Below are positions 61,707 to 64,000 of a DNA stretch of 64,000 bases, in pieces. Position 1 is the stretch's first letter. Each line of letters starts with the position of its first letter. Below the pieces are notes generated by a model, which searched no databases, was not told the DNA's origin, and saw only the letters and a list, made by a program, of their open reading frames with translations. A program made the translations under genes and the position numbers. Source of the DNA: Rhizobium sophoriradicis (GTDB lineage Bacteria; Pseudomonadota; Alphaproteobacteria; Rhizobiales; Rhizobiaceae); the NCBI RefSeq assembly GCF_003939025.1, contig NZ_RQIH01000004.1, forward strand, positions 248,001 to 312,000. Reading direction: 5' to 3'.

Positions 61707-62595
61707 CGTCATCATCATCGGCGGCAGCTTTGCCGGTCTCGCCGCCGCCCTGCAGCTCGGCCGTGCCCGCCGCAAGGTCACCGTTCTCGACACCGGCCTG
61801 CCGCGCAATCGCTTCGCTGGCCACTCGCATGGTCTGCTCGGCCACGATCACAAGCCACCGCTGGACATCCTGGCCGAGGCGCGGCAGCAGCTGACGCGTT
61901 ATCCCACGATAAGGCTGATCAATGCCCGGGCCGACAGCATCTCCGGCACTATCGACAATTTCTCCGTCCTTACTGGCGACGGCGAGAGCCTTGGCGCGCG
62001 ACGCCTGATCCTGAGCTATGGCGTTGTTGATCAAATGCCTGCTGTTCCGGGCTTTGCGGAAAGCTGGGGCACATCCATTGTGCCCTGCCCCTATTGCGAT
62101 GGCTTTGAAGTCGCTGGCCAGCATTGGGGCCTCGTCTGGTCCGGCCCGCAGTCGATGAATCAGGTCAGGCTGTTCCACGACTGGACCGACAGGTTGACGG
62201 TCTTCGCCGATGGTCACGACATTGCACCCGATATCCGGGCCGATCTGGCGGGCCGCCACGTACCTGTCGTTGATGGCCGGATCACCGAGATCGCCCGTCA
62301 TGGAGCCCATAACGCCATCGTCAAGCGCGATACCGGCCCCGATGTCGCGGTCGACATCCTGTTCGCGCATCCGCGCAACAAGCCGTCCGCAAGCCTGCAT
62401 GAATCGCTGGGCCTCGCCACGGTCGATACGCCCCTCGGCATCATCCTCAAGGTTGACGAGCGCCGTCAAACCAGCATGCCCGGCATCTACGCCGCCGGCG
62501 ACCTCGCCAACCCCCTCACGCCGCCATCGGTCACCCTGGCATCGTCGCATGGCGCGATGGCGGGCATCTTCGCGCAGCAGTCGATGCTGGTTTGA
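61699..62595 (+). CDS. Thioredoxin-reductase-like FAD/NAD(P) oxidoreductase
   Basis: 298 residues. FAD-binding VIIIGGSFAGLAAALQLGRA near residues 4-23, the redox pair CPYCDGFEV near 133, and the C-terminal FAD loop PGIYAAGDLANPLTPPSV. The CxxC position matches thioredoxin-reductase-type flavoproteins, but the short length and the missing full NADPH loop suggest a variant that acts on small molecules. Divergent from the TetR gene, and followed by a glutathione transferase; a stress or detoxification set is possible. Confidence 0.85.
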   Translation: MDDVIIIGGSFAGLAAALQLGRARRKVTVLDTGLPRNRFAGHSHGLLGHDHKPPLDILAEARQQLTRYPTIRLINARADSISGTIDNFSVLTGDGESLGARRLILSYGVVDQMPAVPGFAESWGTSIVPCPYCDGFEVAGQHWGLVWSGPQSMNQVRLFHDWTDRLTVFADGHDIAPDIRADLAGRHVPVVDGRITEIARHGAHNAIVKRDTGPDVAVDILFAHPRNKPSASLHESLGLATVDTPLGIILKVDERRQTSMPGIYAAGDLANPLTPPSVTLASSHGAMAGIFAQQSMLV

Positions 62596-62678
62596 GAGCA
62601 GAATTTGCGTTCTCCGGTCCCAATTAGCCAACCCGAGCGGCGGCGCTCCAATCTAAAGCAAGAAGGGAAGTGATCCTC

Positions 62679-63320
62679 ATGAATACGACCAGTCCTGGGA
62701 TGAGCGTCAAACTTTATGGGACGGCAGGTAGTCCCAACGTGCGGGGGGCGATGCTTGGCCTCGCCGAGAAAGGTGTGGAATACGAGTTCGTCAGCTTGAT
62801 GCCGCCGGCATGGAAAACGCCGGAGCATCTTGCGCGGAATCCGTTCGGCAAGGTTCCGGTGCTTGAGCATGATGGCTTCGAAGTCTTCGAAACCCAGGCC
62901 ATCTTGCGCTATCTGGACCAGACGTTTCCTGGTCCGGCGCTCCAGCCGACGAACGCGCGCGAAGGGGCGTGTATGAATCAGATCATCGGCATTATCGACT
63001 GCTACCTGGGGCCATCCTGGGGCGGTATTGGGTTCGAGCGAGTGGTCGCGCCAACCTTCCTCGGCCAGCCGACCAACATGGAACGGGTCAACGCGGCCGT
63101 GCCCATGGCACGTAGCTGCGCTGAGGCGCTTGAGCCTCTGATTGCGGCACCCTACCTCACCGGCGAAACCTTTAGTCTGGCCGACATCCGCCTCATGCCG
63201 CATTTCGACCGGCTGCGTATAACGCCAGAGGGCGACGCGATCCTCGATGGCAAGAACAAGCTCGTCCAGTGGTTCGCCCATGTGAGCGGACGCCCGAGCG
63301 CCAAACAAGTCCTGCGGTAG
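62679..63320 (+). CDS. Glutathione S-transferase
   Basis: 213 residues. The thioredoxin-like N-terminal half (VKLYGTAGSPNVRGAMLGLA, NPFGKVPVLEHDGFEVFETQ) has the conserved cis-Pro and the glutathione-binding FE-T. The C-terminal half is helical with GETFSLADIRLMPHF. It conjugates or reduces small molecules with glutathione. AGAAGG precedes the start at 62679. Same strand as the flavoprotein and the frameshifted ICMT-family gene. Confidence 0.9.
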   Translation: MNTTSPGMSVKLYGTAGSPNVRGAMLGLAEKGVEYEFVSLMPPAWKTPEHLARNPFGKVPVLEHDGFEVFETQAILRYLDQTFPGPALQPTNAREGACMNQIIGIIDCYLGPSWGGIGFERVVAPTFLGQPTNMERVNAAVPMARSCAEALEPLIAAPYLTGETFSLADIRLMPHFDRLRITPEGDAILDGKNKLVQWFAHVSGRPSAKQVLR

Positions 63321-63377
63321 TAATTCGAGGCGTTGTTTCTGGGGCCGCCGTTTTGAGAGCACAGATTGGAGATGAGC

Positions 63378-63852
63378 ATGGCCGTCGAACCGGACAGCGC
63401 GGGTGTGCGCTTCCCACCGCCCTTTATCTATCTGGGAGCGCTGCTGTTGGGGCTGGCGGCGGAGCAGTTCGTCACCCTGCGCTCTTTCGGCATCGACTGG
63501 CGATTGCTGGTCGCGGCGGGCGCGCTGCTGTTCGTTGCCGGCGCGGCGATGATGCTTGCGGCGGCGGGGCTGTTCCGGCGGCTGGGCACCAACATTCCGC
63601 CGTCGCAGCCAGCGACCCTCATCGCAACGACAGGTCCGTATCGGTGGACCCCGCAATCCCATGTATCTCGGCATGGCGCTTATCTATGCCGGTCTTGCGA
63701 TCGGCTTCGACGGGCCGATCGCCTTCGCCTTGCTCCCGTTGGTGCTGATCGTGATCCAGACGCAGGTGATCGCCCGCGAGGAGCGCTATCTCGAAGCGAA
63801 GTTCGGCGACGACTACCGCCGCTACAAGGCCGAGGTTCGCCGCTGGCTCTGA
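63378..63852 (+). pseudogene. Frameshifted isoprenylcysteine carboxylmethyltransferase-family gene
   Basis: The first part (FIYLGALLLGLAAEQF, then IATTGPYRWT) and, in the next frame, RNPMYLGMALIYAGLAIGFD and EERYLEAKFGDDYRRYKAEV are the two halves of an ICMT/PEMT-family membrane methyltransferase. The join falls at the run CCCC at 63649-63652, where one C less would restore the frame. It is either a real frameshift or a base error. The last 148 bases to the window end hold no gene I can support. Confidence 0.8.
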
Positions 63853-64000
63853 CTATTCCGCCGCTGCCGCTGCGGGGCCTTCTGATAAACCAGCACCGGC
63901 TTCCTTGCCGCTAGCGTTTCGTCGAGCATCGCCGGGGCGCGTGGACTGAACCGCTTCACGGTGATCTCGCTAGGCCGGGTGTATGTCGCAGTCTGGCGCG

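Noticed and set aside
63853..64000. Partial minus-strand gene at the window end
   Set aside because: One frame is open for about 48 codons with no recognised motif; too little sequence to support a call.

Overview
The window reads as chromosomal DNA of a GC-rich alphaproteobacterium, most likely Rhizobium (R. leguminosarum/etli group). This rests on a minCDE operon with a CtrA-type box, rhizobial intergenic palindromic repeats, a DUF1127 microprotein, an alpha-r14-like anti-Shine-Dalgarno sRNA, and a complete N-methylglutamate methylamine cluster. All functions are inferred from the sequence and from knowledge of the families; no search was run.

Layout. 1-3030: a LysR regulator and a secreted metallo-beta-lactamase-fold enzyme lie between two remnants of sugar-ABC-transporter ATPase genes. 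3492-7847: a single very large STAND/NACHT-like NTPase ending in a PD-(D/E)XK nuclease-like domain, a probable anti-phage gene. 8009-13943: regulators and oxidoreductases (AraC, SDR, LysR, aldo/keto reductase, SDR) between a decayed and an intact D-threonine-aldolase-like gene. 13944-20545: a catabolic cluster (PLP enzyme, MlrC-like M81 protein, NTF2-like protein, RidA, RpiR regulator, SDR, MFS transporter). 20621-27356: ROK regulator, DMT transporter, AraC regulator, GH20 hexosaminidase, isolated flagellin. 27573-33309: GH94-type phosphorylase, GntR regulator, kduD and kduI. 33535-34005: the sRNA and the DUF1127 protein. 34166-40014: exonuclease, amine oxidase, aldo/keto reductase, minCDE. 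40203-52553: methylamine catabolism, with purU, gmaS, mgsCBA and two regulators on the minus strand and mgdABCD on the plus strand. 52613-58211: an RNA repair and Ro ribonucleoprotein locus. 58333-64000: a TadG-like protein, methyltransferase, TetR, a thioredoxin-reductase-like flavoprotein, a glutathione transferase and a frameshifted ICMT-family gene.

The most exciting part is 52.6-58.2 kb. RtcR (a sigma-54 activator with a CARF-type sensor) is divergent from a sigma-54 promoter, a Ro60-like TROVE/vWA protein and an RtcB RNA ligase. The 770 bases between the Ro gene and rtcB hold no protein gene. Instead I read five tandem Y-RNA-like units, each closed by its own 8-10 bp stem and each carrying the same internal motifs. 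Three units contain tRNA-like domains in circularly permuted order (T arm, 3' acceptor strand, linker, 5' acceptor strand, D arm). One has a TCCA between its acceptor strands, as at a tRNA 3' end. No rtcA follows rtcB.

Other points of interest are the STAND-nuclease protein, the four-hairpin sRNA that repeats CTCCTCCC in every loop, a perfect CtrA palindrome at minC, a RIME-like repeat that supplies the C-terminal codons of a transporter, and two accessory cassettes that each lie beside remnants of duplicated genes.
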